Shown: positions 25,662 through 35,210, numbered from the stretch's first letter. The stretch is DNA of 64,000 bases from Mucilaginibacter geliditolerans (GCF_014200495.1 NZ_JACHBY010000004.1:248001-312000), one strand, 5' to 3'. The notes: generated by a model not told the origin, from the sequence alone. A program made the numbers and translations.

Positions 25662-26324
25662 TTATTTAATTTTTTTTATCTCATTCAATTCTACTACCTT
25701 ATAAGTAATATCAAATCTTGTGGCATTCTGTTCAACCGTAAGATCAAATCCGGCTTTTTTTCTACGCTCATTTACTGTTTCAGCATCCTTTATTGGCCAC
25801 ACAAACCACTCTGTATGCCCGTTTTTTAGTGTACGGTAGGCGGCCTGTGTTCCATAAACTTGTTCTTTGCCCTCATCCATCAGGTCGCGGTCGAGCATCA
25901 TGGCGTATAAATGGAACGGCAGTTCACTAGCATCAGCGGCTTTTTTTATCACATTAATATATTGATGAATTTTGCCGGTATGCTGTATAACATACCAGGC
26001 AGCTTCATTAGCCGGTGAATCAACAAGTGTTTTGCCTGGATAACCGTATTTTTTGATCACTCCTTCAACAAATATCAGGTCGAGCGAATCCAACCTGTTT
26101 TGCAGTGCCCAGTAATGCCCGGTGGCTTGCTGCGCGGTAAGCGATAGATTTTTAGCCACAGAATCACTCTTTTTAGGATCCATCAATAACGACAGGGTGT
26201 CCCGGTATTTTTGATCGAGCACCATAACACTATCCAGTTGCTTTTTTAATGCAAGGTTAACTTTATGCTGCCCGCATGCAGCCAGTGAAATAAAAACCAA
26301 TATTGCCAAAACAGCTCTTTTCAT
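25662..26324 (-). CDS. Lipoprotein, DUF6624-like
   Basis: 220 residues with a lipoprotein signal and lipobox LAAC-GQ. The mature part is helical, with LDQKYRDTL near the start, WALQNRLDSL, NEAAWYVIQHT, PFHLYAMMLDRDLMDEGKEQVYGTQ and a late WPIKD. This pattern, notably the QxYR/D and YGTQ segments, matches what I remember of DUF6624 proteins, which have no known function. It ends one base before the MarR palindrome and starts well separated (about 130 bases) from the divergent serine hydrolase gene. Confidence 0.65.
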   Translation of the reverse strand: MKRAVLAILVFISLAACGQHKVNLALKKQLDSVMVLDQKYRDTLSLLMDPKKSDSVAKNLSLTAQQATGHYWALQNRLDSLDLIFVEGVIKKYGYPGKTLVDSPANEAAWYVIQHTGKIHQYINVIKKAADASELPFHLYAMMLDRDLMDEGKEQVYGTQAAYRTLKNGHTEWFVWPIKDAETVNERRKKAGFDLTVEQNATRFDITYKVVELNEIKKIK

Positions 26325-26456
26325 TTTAACGACCTTATAATCAACTAAATTTATAAATAGTGCAGAATAATATGGATATGTTTAAAACTTTAGTTTATCA
26401 CTACTATATAATTTTGGACTTTTGTAGCTTCCTATAAAGTGAAAGTTTTTTTATCT

Positions 26457-27671
26457 ATGACTGTATCCTGTAAAAACATCCTATCCATAACTTTTTCCCT
26501 GGTTCTTTTAGCCTCCTGCTCTCAAAGTAAAAATAAGCAAGTTTCTTCCACACCCGATCTGGGCAAGCCTTTTAACCCGGCCCAATATTCAACATACGAC
26601 CCTAAAAAGGCCGATAAGCAAATTGATGCTTTTATGAAGCACCTGCACCAGGTAAGTGGCTTTAACGGCAATGTTTTGGTGGCAAAAAAAGGCAAGATCA
26701 TTTATGAAAACAGTTTTGGCTGGGCCGATTACCCACGTTTGGACAGTCTGCATATCAATTCAAAATTTCAGCTGGCATCGGTCACAAAAACTATAACCTC
26801 AACTGCTATTCTGCAGTTAATGGAACGCGGCAAGCTAAAGCTTAACCAGGATGTGCGCGATTTCTTCCCTAACTTCCCATACGAGGGCGTAACCATCAGG
26901 CTATTGCTTACACACCGTTCAGGCATGATGAACTATGTATATTTTGTTGATGATGTATACCGCGCCGAGCACCGCGACCAGCGCAAGGGCATCACCAACC
27001 AGCAAACTATGGACATGATAGCGCAATACAAACCCGCGCCATTCAACAAACCCGACAAACGCTTTTTATATAACAACTCCAACTTTATGGTGCTGGGCTC
27101 TATTGTTGAAAAAGTAAGCGGCATGAGCTATGCCCAGTATGTAAAAGAAAACATATTCGACCCTGCGGGGATGAAGAATACAGCTGCCTACTCAAAAGCA
27201 GTATATGATAAAATACCGACCAATGTGCTCGGCCATGATCGTAACAGCTGGAAATATTCAGTTGCTCCTAACTTTTTAGATGGCCCGCTTGGCGCTTATG
27301 GCGTTTATAGCACTGTTGGCGATCTTTTCTTATTCGACCGTGCGCTTCGTGCCGGTTATTTATTAAAACCAGCTACCCAGGACTCTGCTTATACCGATCG
27401 CAATCCGATGATCCGCGGGCACTTTAATTATGGATACGGCTGGCGTTTATTTGAAGCTCCTGGCCAAAAAGTGGTTTACCACACCGGCTGGTGGCATGGT
27501 TTCAGACACATATTTTTGCGTGACATGAAAAATGACGTAACAATTGTATTGCTTGGCAACATGGTAAACGGAAGCTTGCTACATTTGGATGATCTTTTTA
27601 AAATGACAGGCATGCCAGTAGTGCGCAAAAGCGCTTACACGGGTAATGGCGGAGTTGAGGAAGATCAGTAA
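26457..27671 (+). CDS. Serine hydrolase, class C beta-lactamase fold, lipoprotein
   Basis: The ATG at 26457 gives MTVSCKNILSITFSLVLLASC, a lipoprotein signal; a GTG at 26439 would only lengthen it. The 404-residue product has the three class C/esterase motifs: SVTK (SxxK), YNN (YxN) and HTG. LLTHRSGM is the usual flanking segment. It lacks the GH3-like domain of the paralogue at 14158. Likely a periplasmic D,D-peptidase- or esterase-like enzyme; there is no ampC-type regulator nearby, so I would not call it a resistance determinant. TAATTTTG at 26409-26416 fits the -7 consensus. Confidence 0.9.
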   Translation: MTVSCKNILSITFSLVLLASCSQSKNKQVSSTPDLGKPFNPAQYSTYDPKKADKQIDAFMKHLHQVSGFNGNVLVAKKGKIIYENSFGWADYPRLDSLHINSKFQLASVTKTITSTAILQLMERGKLKLNQDVRDFFPNFPYEGVTIRLLLTHRSGMMNYVYFVDDVYRAEHRDQRKGITNQQTMDMIAQYKPAPFNKPDKRFLYNNSNFMVLGSIVEKVSGMSYAQYVKENIFDPAGMKNTAAYSKAVYDKIPTNVLGHDRNSWKYSVAPNFLDGPLGAYGVYSTVGDLFLFDRALRAGYLLKPATQDSAYTDRNPMIRGHFNYGYGWRLFEAPGQKVVYHTGWWHGFRHIFLRDMKNDVTIVLLGNMVNGSLLHLDDLFKMTGMPVVRKSAYTGNGGVEEDQ

Positions 27672-27786
27672 ATTGGTGAGTGGTTGATTGGGTTGATTAA
27701 GTGAGTGGTTTTAGCAACTTACTTGTTTGGTTATTATTAAAAATTCAAAACCAAATCAACCTAATCCAACTTAATCAACTAATTAA
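27672..27786. repeat. Intergenic word-type inverted repeat
   Basis: Between the serine hydrolase and ybaB, words such as GAGTGGTTGATTGGGTTGATTAAG are answered by CCAAATCAACCTAATCCAAC and TTAATCAAC later in the gap, giving a long imperfect stem. No gene is supported. Confidence 0.6.
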
Positions 27787-27797
27787 ACTATAAAATC

Positions 27798-28103
27798 ATG
27801 TTTGATAAGATAATGGAAGCCCAGCAAAAAGCGGGCGAGGTAAAGAAACGTTTGGATGCCATTAGCGTAAGCGGCAGTGCCGAAGGTGGCAAGATCACCG
27901 TTGTTGCTAATGCGAACAAAGTGGTGCAATCTGTTGCCATCGATCCTGATTTTTTTAAGGATGCAGATAAAGAGGAACTGGAAGAATTGCTTTTAGTTGC
28001 CATAAACAAAGCTATGGAACAGGCTGATAACGTTAGCCAAAGCGAAATGGCTGCCATGACACAGCAGATGTTCGGCGGTTTGGGTGGGTTGTTCGGTAAA
28101 TAA
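27798..28103 (+). CDS. YbaB/EbfC nucleoid-associated protein
   Basis: A 101-residue protein with the YbaB arrangement: a basic N-terminal helix (MEAQQKAGEVKKRLD), central strands GKITVVANANKVVQSVAIDP and a helical tail ending in a Gly-rich GGLGGLFGK. YbaB dimers bind DNA and affect nucleoid structure. Its usual neighbours dnaX and recR are not present here. Normal length. Confidence 0.93.
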   Translation: MFDKIMEAQQKAGEVKKRLDAISVSGSAEGGKITVVANANKVVQSVAIDPDFFKDADKEELEELLLVAINKAMEQADNVSQSEMAAMTQQMFGGLGGLFGK

Positions 28104-28116
28104 GTACTAACCCCAA

Positions 28117-28209
28117 TTGTCATCCTGAGCGATAGCGACGGACCTATCCGCAGGCATCGTCCGCATTTGCATATCGAAGAAAATCCTTCGCTATCGCTCA
28201 GGATGACAA
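28117..28209. repeat. Dispersed palindromic repeat, family A (copy 4)
   Basis: Arms 28117-28137 (TTGTCATCCTGAGCGATAGC then G) and 28189-28209 are perfect complements. The interior GACCTATCCGCAGGCATCGT differs by one base from that of the copy at 22687. It fills the ybaB to hydrolase gap. Confidence 0.85.
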
Positions 28210-28241
28210 AAGAAAAAAACACTACAAAAAACTGACTCAAT

Positions 28242-28919
28242 ATGAAATTTACATTTTACGGCCATTCTTCCGGTGATCTGGAAACAGGTGGCAAAACATT
28301 ATTATTTGATCCGTTCATATCGCCAAACCCCTTGGCAAAGGATATTGATGTAGACAGCCTTAAACCCGATTACATCCTGTTATCACACGGGCATGGCGAT
28401 CATATCGCTGATGCTGTTCCGATCCAAAAGAACAGCGGCGCTAAAGTAATCTGCATTGCTGATATAGCAGGCTGGCTGGGCAAACAAGGTGTTGAAAATG
28501 TACACGGCATGAATTTTGGCGGCGGCTTTGATTTTGATTTCGGTCGTGTTAAAATGGTAGCTGCATTGCACTCCAGCTCGATGCCCGATGGCAGTTACGG
28601 TGGCAATCCGGCAGGCTTTGTGATCTACTCCGAAGGTAAAAAGATTTATTTTGCAGGCGATACTGCGCTTACCTATGACATGAAGCTGTTGGCTGATGAA
28701 AACCTGGATTGGGCTATTTTGCCTATCGGCGATAATTATACCATGGGTGCTGATGATGCTATTAAATGCTGCTCTTTCATCAACTGTAAAAATGTGATCG
28801 GTGTGCATTATGATACTTTCCCTCAAATAAAGATCAACAAAGAGGAAGTAATGGAGAAATTCATTAAAGCAGGCCTCAACTTAAAACTACCAGCAATAGG
28901 CGAAACTATTGTTTTATAA
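28242..28919 (+). CDS. Metallo-beta-lactamase-fold hydrolase (UPF0173-like)
   Basis: 225 residues. The zinc motif HGHGDHI (HxHxDH) comes after YILLS, AALHSSS supplies another ligand, AGDTALTYD the bridging Asp, and GVHYDTF the last His. The order and length match the UPF0173/UlaG-like group of the MBL superfamily. The substrate is unknown. It ends two bases before a strong intrinsic terminator. Confidence 0.9.
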   Translation: MKFTFYGHSSGDLETGGKTLLFDPFISPNPLAKDIDVDSLKPDYILLSHGHGDHIADAVPIQKNSGAKVICIADIAGWLGKQGVENVHGMNFGGGFDFDFGRVKMVAALHSSSMPDGSYGGNPAGFVIYSEGKKIYFAGDTALTYDMKLLADENLDWAILPIGDNYTMGADDAIKCCSFINCKNVIGVHYDTFPQIKINKEEVMEKFIKAGLNLKLPAIGETIVL

Positions 28920-28921
28920 AT

Positions 28922-28953
28922 AAAAAGCCCTCCGTGCTCCGGAGGGCTTTTTT
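28922..28953. terminator. Bidirectional intrinsic terminator
   Basis: A 13-base stem, AAAAAGCCCTCCG against CGGAGGGCTTTTT, with a 5-base loop and runs of A before and T after. It can end the plus-strand hydrolase transcript and the minus-strand small-protein gene that converges on it. Confidence 0.92.
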
Positions 28954-28959
28954 GTGATA

Positions 28960-29148
28960 CTACATTTTCTTCGTCGTATCCTTCTTCGTTTTTGTAGTAT
29001 CCTTCATTTTTACTTTAGTCTTATCTTTCTTCTTTTTCACTTTGGTAGTATCCACTTGCATGGCTTTAACCGGTGCTGGCATTGCTGCCGCATAAACACT
29101 TCCAAATGATATTGCTGCTAAGGCAATCATACAACATAACTTTCTCAT
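28960..29148 (-). CDS. Small secreted Lys/Thr-rich protein
   Basis: ATG at 29148 gives a 62-residue product: signal peptide MRKLCCMIALAAISFGSVYA-A, a short linker, then a tail of about 28 residues made almost only of Lys, Thr, Asp, Val and Met, with DTTK repeated three times. The tail is strongly basic and probably disordered. Its stop abuts a good intrinsic terminator, which supports a real gene. Such small cationic secreted proteins are common but uncharacterised in Bacteroidota. Confidence 0.6.
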   Translation of the reverse strand: MRKLCCMIALAAISFGSVYAAAMPAPVKAMQVDTTKVKKKKDKTKVKMKDTTKTKKDTTKKM

Positions 29149-29221
29149 AGTTTTCAATTTTATAGTGTGTGGATACTATAAAAAGAAGTTTAACTCCAGA
29201 TTGTTTTAAATTATCTTATAA

Positions 29222-30484
29222 TTAAATTATAGTGCCGTGTGGTATAACTGCGCGTTTCTTTATAACCACTATGCCATCCTGTACGGTATGTGTGCCGTAA
29301 TCGCCGTCTTCCAGCTTTTCGCCGCAGTTTATCTGCACATCATTACCTATGTAAGTATTTTTATCAATAATGGCATTTTTAATGGTACACCTGTCGCCAA
29401 TACCCATTATAGGTGTATTTGCCTCCTTTGATTCTTCTATTTGCTCCAGGGTTTGGTAATTATCGCTGCCCATTACATAGCAGTTCTCAATAGTGGTATC
29501 AAAACCTATGCGGGTACGTATGCCAATTATGGAGCGGGTAATATGGCTGGCATTTATAATACAGCCATCAGCTATAATTCCCTTATCAACGTGGGTGCCA
29601 CTCATTTTTGATGGCGGCAGCATACGTGCACGGGTAAATATGTAGTTCTTATCAAACAGGTTAAACTGCGGGATATCATCAGTTAAGCCTAAGTTGGCAT
29701 CAAAAAACGATGGTATGGTACCAATATCTGTCCAGTAACCCTCGTACTGATAGCTTAATACCTTATGACTGTCAATAGATTGCGGGATGATCTCCTTGCC
29801 GAAATCTGTACGCTCATTGCCTTGCAGCAATGTGTATAAAACAGAGCGGTTAAATATGTATATACCCATTGAAGCAAGATAATACCTGCCTTGTGAGGCC
29901 ATTTCATCACTTACCTCTGATGCCCAGTTTTCAAAGTTTGTTTTAGGCTTTTCAATAAAAGCTGTAACCAGGTTGTCTGTATCGGTTTTTAATATGCCGA
30001 AGCCGGGTACATCATTGGCGTGTACTGGTATGGTAGCGATAGATATTTCAGCATCAGCTTTGATGTGATTTTCTATCATCTCTTCAAAATCCATCTGGTA
30101 CAGCTGGTCGCCCGATAGGATCAACACATAATCAAATTCATGCACCGATAAATGGTGCAGGCTCTGGCGCACCGCATCGGCCGTACCCTGGTACCATGAG
30201 CCGCTGGTTGGGGTTTGTTCCGCCGCCAGTATATCAACAAAAGCTTCGCTGAAACTGCTGAAATGGTATGTGTTTTTAATGTGCTTATTTAACGAAGCTG
30301 AGTTGAACTGCGTTAACACATAAATACGCGTTATACCCGAATGCAGGCAGTTTGAGATAGGGATATCAACTAAACGGTATTTACCGGCAATTGGCACTGC
30401 CGGTTTTGAACGTGTTGCTGTAAGCGGGGATAGGCGGCTTCCCTGGCCACCGCCAAGTACAATGCAAATTACTTTTGAGGTCAT
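29222..30484 (-). CDS. glgC: Glucose-1-phosphate adenylyltransferase
   Basis: 420 residues with the nucleotidyltransferase loop LGGGQGSRLSPLT, the substrate segment VPIAGKYRLVDIPISNCLHSGI (split here only for reading), LSGDQLYQMDF and GTADAVRQS, plus a C-terminal left-handed beta-helix. It makes ADP-glucose for glycogen synthesis. Its start overlaps the stop of glgA by 4 bases, so glgA-glgC is a coupled two-gene operon. Confidence 0.95.
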   Translation of the reverse strand: MTSKVICIVLGGGQGSRLSPLTATRSKPAVPIAGKYRLVDIPISNCLHSGITRIYVLTQFNSASLNKHIKNTYHFSSFSEAFVDILAAEQTPTSGSWYQGTADAVRQSLHHLSVHEFDYVLILSGDQLYQMDFEEMIENHIKADAEISIATIPVHANDVPGFGILKTDTDNLVTAFIEKPKTNFENWASEVSDEMASQGRYYLASMGIYIFNRSVLYTLLQGNERTDFGKEIIPQSIDSHKVLSYQYEGYWTDIGTIPSFFDANLGLTDDIPQFNLFDKNYIFTRARMLPPSKMSGTHVDKGIIADGCIINASHITRSIIGIRTRIGFDTTIENCYVMGSDNYQTLEQIEESKEANTPIMGIGDRCTIKNAIIDKNTYIGNDVQINCGEKLEDGDYGTHTVQDGIVVIKKRAVIPHGTII

Positions 30485-31905
30485 ATTACTGGTTTTAAAC
30501 TTTCATAAAGGGTAATGTATTCTTTGGCCGATCTGTCCCAGGAAAAATCGAGGTCCATCATACGTTTGCGCAAAAACTGCAAGTGCTTTTTATTCTGATA
30601 TAAAGCTACCGCGCGACTAACCGAATAGCAAATATCACTAACTGTTATATCATTAAAACGGATGCCATAACCGCCTTCGTCTCCAAAATCAATTACGGTA
30701 TCTTTCAATCCACCGGTACTCCTTACTATTGGCACGGTGCCGTAGCGTAGTGCATACAACTGGTTCAGGCCGCAGGGTTCCACACGCGATGGCATGAGCA
30801 AAAAGTCGGCGCCGGCATATATTAAATGCGCCAGTGCTTCGTCATAGCCAATAAAGACCCCAACTTTGCCAGGGAACAGTTCCCAGAGCGCCAAAAAGTC
30901 CTTTTCCAGATCCGGGTCACCAGCACCTAAAAGCACAAAATTAACGCCATCAGGGTGCTCGGCAAGGCTTCTTTTAACGGAATCATATATCAGGTCGGCG
31001 CCTTTTTCAAGTACCAGCCTGCCTATAAATGATATGATAGGCTTATCAGGCGCTAAACCGAACTTTTCGCAGATCACTTCTTTATTTTTTTCCTTACCCT
31101 GCGCCAGCTTTGCCGAAGTAAAATTTATCGGGATCATGGGGTCCGTCTTGGGGTTCCATACTTCTGTATCTATCCCATTTATAATGCCCGATCCCTTGGC
31201 TCTTTCGGTATAAAACAAGTATTCCAGCCCGTTTGAGTTGATGGTTAGCTCATGCAGGTAGCTTGGGGATACGGTAGTGTATTTCCAGCAGCATTTTACC
31301 GCAGCGGCAAGCGGATTAATAGCACCGGCCCAATCCAGCAAGCCAATTTGCGCCCTATCAATCTCAGGCAGGTATGAAAGTTTATCCCAACCTAATACGC
31401 CATGATATTGCCCGTTATGTATAGTAAATACCGTTGGTATATGTGCAAGGCGGGTGTATAATTTAGAGTGATATAATAAAAACGGAACAAGCCCATTATG
31501 ATGATCGTGACAATGTATAATATCCGGCGATTGCTGTGAATAGCTTATCCAATCTAAAAATGCCAGCTGAAAAGCCATGAACTGATCCCTTTCATCCGGG
31601 TACATGTAAACTTCTTCGCGATCAAGTAGTCCTGGGATCCTGATCAGGTAAAGATCAAAACCCAGTTTATTGGTGCTCTCCTTTAATACTTCAAAGTAAA
31701 GGCGGCGCGTATCCAGCAAGGTTACGGCGCTAAACACCACATCAAATTTATTTTCGCGGGTAAATTTGCGGTCGTAAAAAGGCATTACAACGGCCGCGTC
31801 AATACCTAACAATTTCTGATATTTTGGCAGCGCGCCCACCACATCAGCAAGGCCTCCAACTTTGGCCACGGGGTAACATTCGGCACTTAGGTGATAAACT
31901 CTCAT
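30481..31905 (-). CDS. glgA: Glycogen synthase
   Basis: 474 residues of GT5 type. The N-terminal KVGGLADVVGALPK is the ADP-glucose-binding KxGGL motif; IIHCHDHHNGLVPF, GIDTEVWNPKTD, FIGRLVLEKGADL and the C-terminal SRVEPCGLNQLYALRYGT follow as in glycogen synthases. It extends alpha-1,4-glucan using ADP-glucose from the co-transcribed glgC. It is the first gene of the operon. Branching and debranching enzymes are not in the window. Confidence 0.95.
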   Translation of the reverse strand: MRVYHLSAECYPVAKVGGLADVVGALPKYQKLLGIDAAVVMPFYDRKFTRENKFDVVFSAVTLLDTRRLYFEVLKESTNKLGFDLYLIRIPGLLDREEVYMYPDERDQFMAFQLAFLDWISYSQQSPDIIHCHDHHNGLVPFLLYHSKLYTRLAHIPTVFTIHNGQYHGVLGWDKLSYLPEIDRAQIGLLDWAGAINPLAAAVKCCWKYTTVSPSYLHELTINSNGLEYLFYTERAKGSGIINGIDTEVWNPKTDPMIPINFTSAKLAQGKEKNKEVICEKFGLAPDKPIISFIGRLVLEKGADLIYDSVKRSLAEHPDGVNFVLLGAGDPDLEKDFLALWELFPGKVGVFIGYDEALAHLIYAGADFLLMPSRVEPCGLNQLYALRYGTVPIVRSTGGLKDTVIDFGDEGGYGIRFNDITVSDICYSVSRAVALYQNKKHLQFLRKRMMDLDFSWDRSAKEYITLYESLKPVI

Positions 31906-32384
31906 TCAGGATTATATTGGCTCAATTTAAGCAAAGATTACTAAAAGAGAAACCTGTAATAATTAATATAGTTTTTGAAATTTAGAGTATCAATTGTAAA
32001 AATGTTAGTAAGGTTTTTAGTTTCTTTTTGAAAGATTTATACCAAAAAGTAATAGTAGCTTTTGATGCTCATTTTTAATTTATATCGGTTTTTTTGAAGA
32101 TTAGATAGTTCCTTCTTAAAAAACAGCTTAAAAACTTATGCCTAATTACAATTTTAATAATACCACTGCACTTTCATACGAGGCGTTGCTGAAGATTAAT
32201 GAAGCATAACGGTTATTTGGGCTAAAGCCGGATTCTGGTGTTTATCTATCCGTCCCATAAATGGGACGGCAATGAATGGAAAGCTAATTCAGTATTTCTC
32301 CCCACCCGCATTCATTGCCGTTGGCTTAAGCCAACGGATAAAAGTTAAAAAGCACAACCGACTTTAGCCAAATTATCAAACAGA
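31906..32384. other. 479-base intergenic region
   Basis: The largest gap in the window, between the glgA start and the polA end. The half near glgA is AT-rich and should hold the glgAC promoter, but I see no clear TTTG/TAnnTTTG pair. The half near polA holds the nested palindrome at 32220-32369. I see no coding frame or recognisable RNA gene. Confidence 0.6.
32220..32369. repeat. Nested palindromic element (about 150 bases)
   Basis: The outer arms GGCTAAAGCCGG (32220-32231) and CCGACTTTAGCC (32358-32369) pair with one mismatch. A second pair, ACGGCAATGAATG (32266-32278) and 32309-32321, is perfect. Two small palindromes, CCGTCCCATAAATGGGACGG and CCGTTGGCTTAAGCCAACGG, add side hairpins. The whole could fold into a cruciform or multi-branched RNA and has the look of a dispersed intergenic element. 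Confidence 0.75.
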
Positions 32385-35201
32385 TTAATGCGCTTCAAGC
32401 CAATTCAAGCCTGTACCGATCTCCACCATAATAGGCACCTCGGTTTTAATGGCGTTCTTCATGTTGTGCATAATGATGGGTTTAACAATTTCTACTTCAT
32501 CATGTGGCACATCAAACACCAACTCATCATGCACCTGCATGGTCATTCGGGCATCCAGTTTTTGGGCCAAAAATTCACGGTGAATGTTGATCATGGCGAT
32601 CTTGATCATGTCTGCCGCTGAACCCTGTATAGGCGCGTTAATCGCATTTCGTTCAGCAAAGCCACGCACCGTCGCATTAGCCGAGTTAATGTCACGCAGA
32701 TACCTGCGCCTGCCCATCAGCGTGCATACATAACCGTTTTCCCGGGCGAAGTTCATAGTATCGGTCATGTATCTTTTAATGCCCGGATATTGGGCAAAAT
32801 AATTTTCGATGATCTCGGCAGCTTCCTTACGCGGGATGCCCAGGTTTTGCGATAACCCAAATGCCGACTGCCCATAAATAATACCAAAATTTACCGCCTT
32901 GGCATTACGGCGCTGAGTGCTGGTCACTTCATCCAAAGCAATACTATACACGTTGGCTGCTGTAGCGGTGTGGATATCGAGGTTCTTTACAAAGGCCTCC
33001 ATCATGTTTTCATCCTTACTGATCTCGGCAATAATGCGCAGCTCTATCTGCGAATAATCCGCAGAAACAATGGTATGCCCGGCATCGCGCGGGATGAATG
33101 CCTTACGCACCTCACGGCCACGCTCAGTACGGATAGGGATATTTTGCAGGTTAGGATTGGTTGAGCTTAAACGCCCGGTTGCAGCCACCGCCTGATTATA
33201 GGAGGTATGCACACGCCCTGTTTTAGGGTTTACCATTTGCGGCAAGGCATCAACATAAGTCGACTTTAATTTTTGCAGCTGGCGATAGTCCAATATATCA
33301 CGCACAATATCGCTTTTGGCGGCGAGGTTTAGCAGCACATCCTCGCCTGTTTGGTACTGACCTGTTTTGGTTTTTTTAGCTTTAGGATCGAGCATCAGTT
33401 TTTCAAAAAGCACTTCGCCCAATTGTTTTGGCGACGCGATGTTGAAACGCACACCAGCTTTTTCGTAAACGGTTTTCTCCAGTTTGCCTATATCGGTTTC
33501 CAGGTCCTTTGAAAAATCCTGGAGGGCGAAATGATCTATCTTAACGCCTTCAAACTCAATATCAGCCAATACATAGATCAACGGGTTCTCAATTTCGTGG
33601 ACCAGCTTTTCCGCTTCTACTTCCTTCAGTTTCGGCTCAAAAACAGTTTTTAGTTGCAGGGTGATGTCGGCATCTTCAGCGGCGTACTCTTTTATTTTCT
33701 CTATCCCCACATCGCGCATATTGCCCTGGTTTTTGCCCTTGGCACCAATAAGCGTGGTGATGGAAACAGGGGAGTAGCCCAGATAATTTTCCGACAGGAT
33801 ATCCATCCCATGGCGGGTATCCGGATCGATCACATAGTGCGCCATCATGGTATCAAACAAGTCGCCTCTTACCTGTACATCGTACCATTTAAGTATCAGT
33901 ATATCGAACTTTATATTCTGCCCGGTTTTGCCAATGGCGGCATCTTCAAATACATTTTTAAATTCCTTTACAATGGCTTTTGTCTGTTCCTGGTCTACAG
34001 GTACCGGCACATACCATGCCTCGCCCGCTTTTACTGCAAATGATAAGCCCACCAGTTCACAATTATTAGCATCAGTACCGGTGGTTTCGGTATCAAAACA
34101 AATGCTTTTTTGCTGTTTAAGTATAGCTATCAGCTCGCTGCGCTTTTCAACGGTATCCGCTAAATGATAGGTATGCGGTACATTCTCAATATTTTTTGAT
34201 GGCAAAAACGATGATGTTACGGGCTCGGCAATATCCTCCACATCAACCGTCATGGTGGTGCGGCCACTGGCAACAGGATTGCCAAACAGATCGGTTTGGA
34301 TGGATACAGATTTCATTTCGGTAATACTGAAATCATCCCCAAATACACGCCTGCCCAAAGTACGGAACTCCAACTCAGCAAATAAAGGTTCTAATAAGTC
34401 TTTACTTGGTGCGCACATTTCCAGTCCTGCCTCATCCAGCTCAACCGGAACATTCAGATTGATGGTCGCCAGTCGTTTCGACATTAAGCCCTGCTCAGCA
34501 AAGTTCTCCACGTTTTCGCGCAGCTTACCTTTTAACTCGTGACTATGATTAATGATCTCCTCAACCGAGCCATATTGTTTGATCAGCAGCTTAGCGGTTT
34601 TTTCACCAACACCGGGTATGCCAGGGATACCATCCACAGCATCACCCCATAAACCCAGGATATCTATAACCTGCTCAACACGCTCAATTTCCCATTTGGC
34701 CAGCACTTCCTTTACACCCAGTATTTCCATCTCGTTACCCATACGTGCGGGTTTGTAGATGTGGATATTGGGCGATACCAGCTGCGCGAAATCCTTATCG
34801 GGGGTCATACAATAAACCTGGTAGCCTTCCTTCTCTGCTTTTTTGGCAAGGGTGCCGATTATATCATCAGCCTCATAACCATCGGAAGTAATAAGCGGTA
34901 TATTGAACCCCAATACTACTTTAAAAATGTAGGGCAATGCTTTTGACAGGTCCTCAGGCATCGATTCTCGATGGGCCTTGTATTTTTCGTATTCGGTATG
35001 GCGCTCAGTAGGGGCTTCGGTATCAAATACCACGGCCATATGCGTAGGCTTTTCTTTTTTCAGTACCTCGAGCAGGGTATTGGTGAAACCCATAACCGCT
35101 GATGTATTTAACCCAGCCGAAGTAAAGCGCGGAGTTTTACTCAATGCAAAATGCGCCCGGTAAATAAGGGCCATGCCATCCAAAAGAAATAGTTTTTTCA
35201 T
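32385..35201 (-). CDS. polA: DNA polymerase I
   Basis: 938 residues with all three domains. The N-terminal 5'-3' exonuclease (1-290) has LLDGMALIYRAHFA, VVFDTEAPTERH and GYEADDIIGTLAK. The 3'-5' exonuclease (about 350-520) keeps its acidic residues (CFDTETTGTD, AAEDADITL), so proofreading is probably active. The polymerase domain carries motif A DYSQIELR, motif B RRNAKAVNFGIIYGQS and motif C QVHDELVF. The protein works in Okazaki-fragment maturation and repair. Length and order are typical. Confidence 0.97.
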   Translation of the reverse strand: MKKLFLLDGMALIYRAHFALSKTPRFTSAGLNTSAVMGFTNTLLEVLKKEKPTHMAVVFDTEAPTERHTEYEKYKAHRESMPEDLSKALPYIFKVVLGFNIPLITSDGYEADDIIGTLAKKAEKEGYQVYCMTPDKDFAQLVSPNIHIYKPARMGNEMEILGVKEVLAKWEIERVEQVIDILGLWGDAVDGIPGIPGVGEKTAKLLIKQYGSVEEIINHSHELKGKLRENVENFAEQGLMSKRLATINLNVPVELDEAGLEMCAPSKDLLEPLFAELEFRTLGRRVFGDDFSITEMKSVSIQTDLFGNPVASGRTTMTVDVEDIAEPVTSSFLPSKNIENVPHTYHLADTVEKRSELIAILKQQKSICFDTETTGTDANNCELVGLSFAVKAGEAWYVPVPVDQEQTKAIVKEFKNVFEDAAIGKTGQNIKFDILILKWYDVQVRGDLFDTMMAHYVIDPDTRHGMDILSENYLGYSPVSITTLIGAKGKNQGNMRDVGIEKIKEYAAEDADITLQLKTVFEPKLKEVEAEKLVHEIENPLIYVLADIEFEGVKIDHFALQDFSKDLETDIGKLEKTVYEKAGVRFNIASPKQLGEVLFEKLMLDPKAKKTKTGQYQTGEDVLLNLAAKSDIVRDILDYRQLQKLKSTYVDALPQMVNPKTGRVHTSYNQAVAATGRLSSTNPNLQNIPIRTERGREVRKAFIPRDAGHTIVSADYSQIELRIIAEISKDENMMEAFVKNLDIHTATAANVYSIALDEVTSTQRRNAKAVNFGIIYGQSAFGLSQNLGIPRKEAAEIIENYFAQYPGIKRYMTDTMNFARENGYVCTLMGRRRYLRDINSANATVRGFAERNAINAPIQGSAADMIKIAMINIHREFLAQKLDARMTMQVHDELVFDVPHDEVEIVKPIIMHNMKNAIKTEVPIMVEIGTGLNWLEAH

Positions 35202-35210
35202 GATATTTTA

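Noticed and set aside
26457..27671. Antibiotic-resistance beta-lactamase
   Set aside because: The SxxK/YxN/HTG motifs also fit esterases and peptidases of the same fold; there is no regulator or resistance context.
5125..28209. CRISPR array suggested by recurrent palindromic repeats
   Set aside because: The copies are kilobases apart, vary in length and have no regular spacers or cas genes.
31906..32219. RNA gene or riboswitch before glgA
   Set aside because: The sequence is AT-rich with no stable stem of the needed size and no match to a riboswitch pattern I know.
33654..34167. Plus-strand frames of 129 and 106 residues
   Set aside because: They are antisense to the polA exonuclease-polymerase region, which is unmistakable, and show no independent features.
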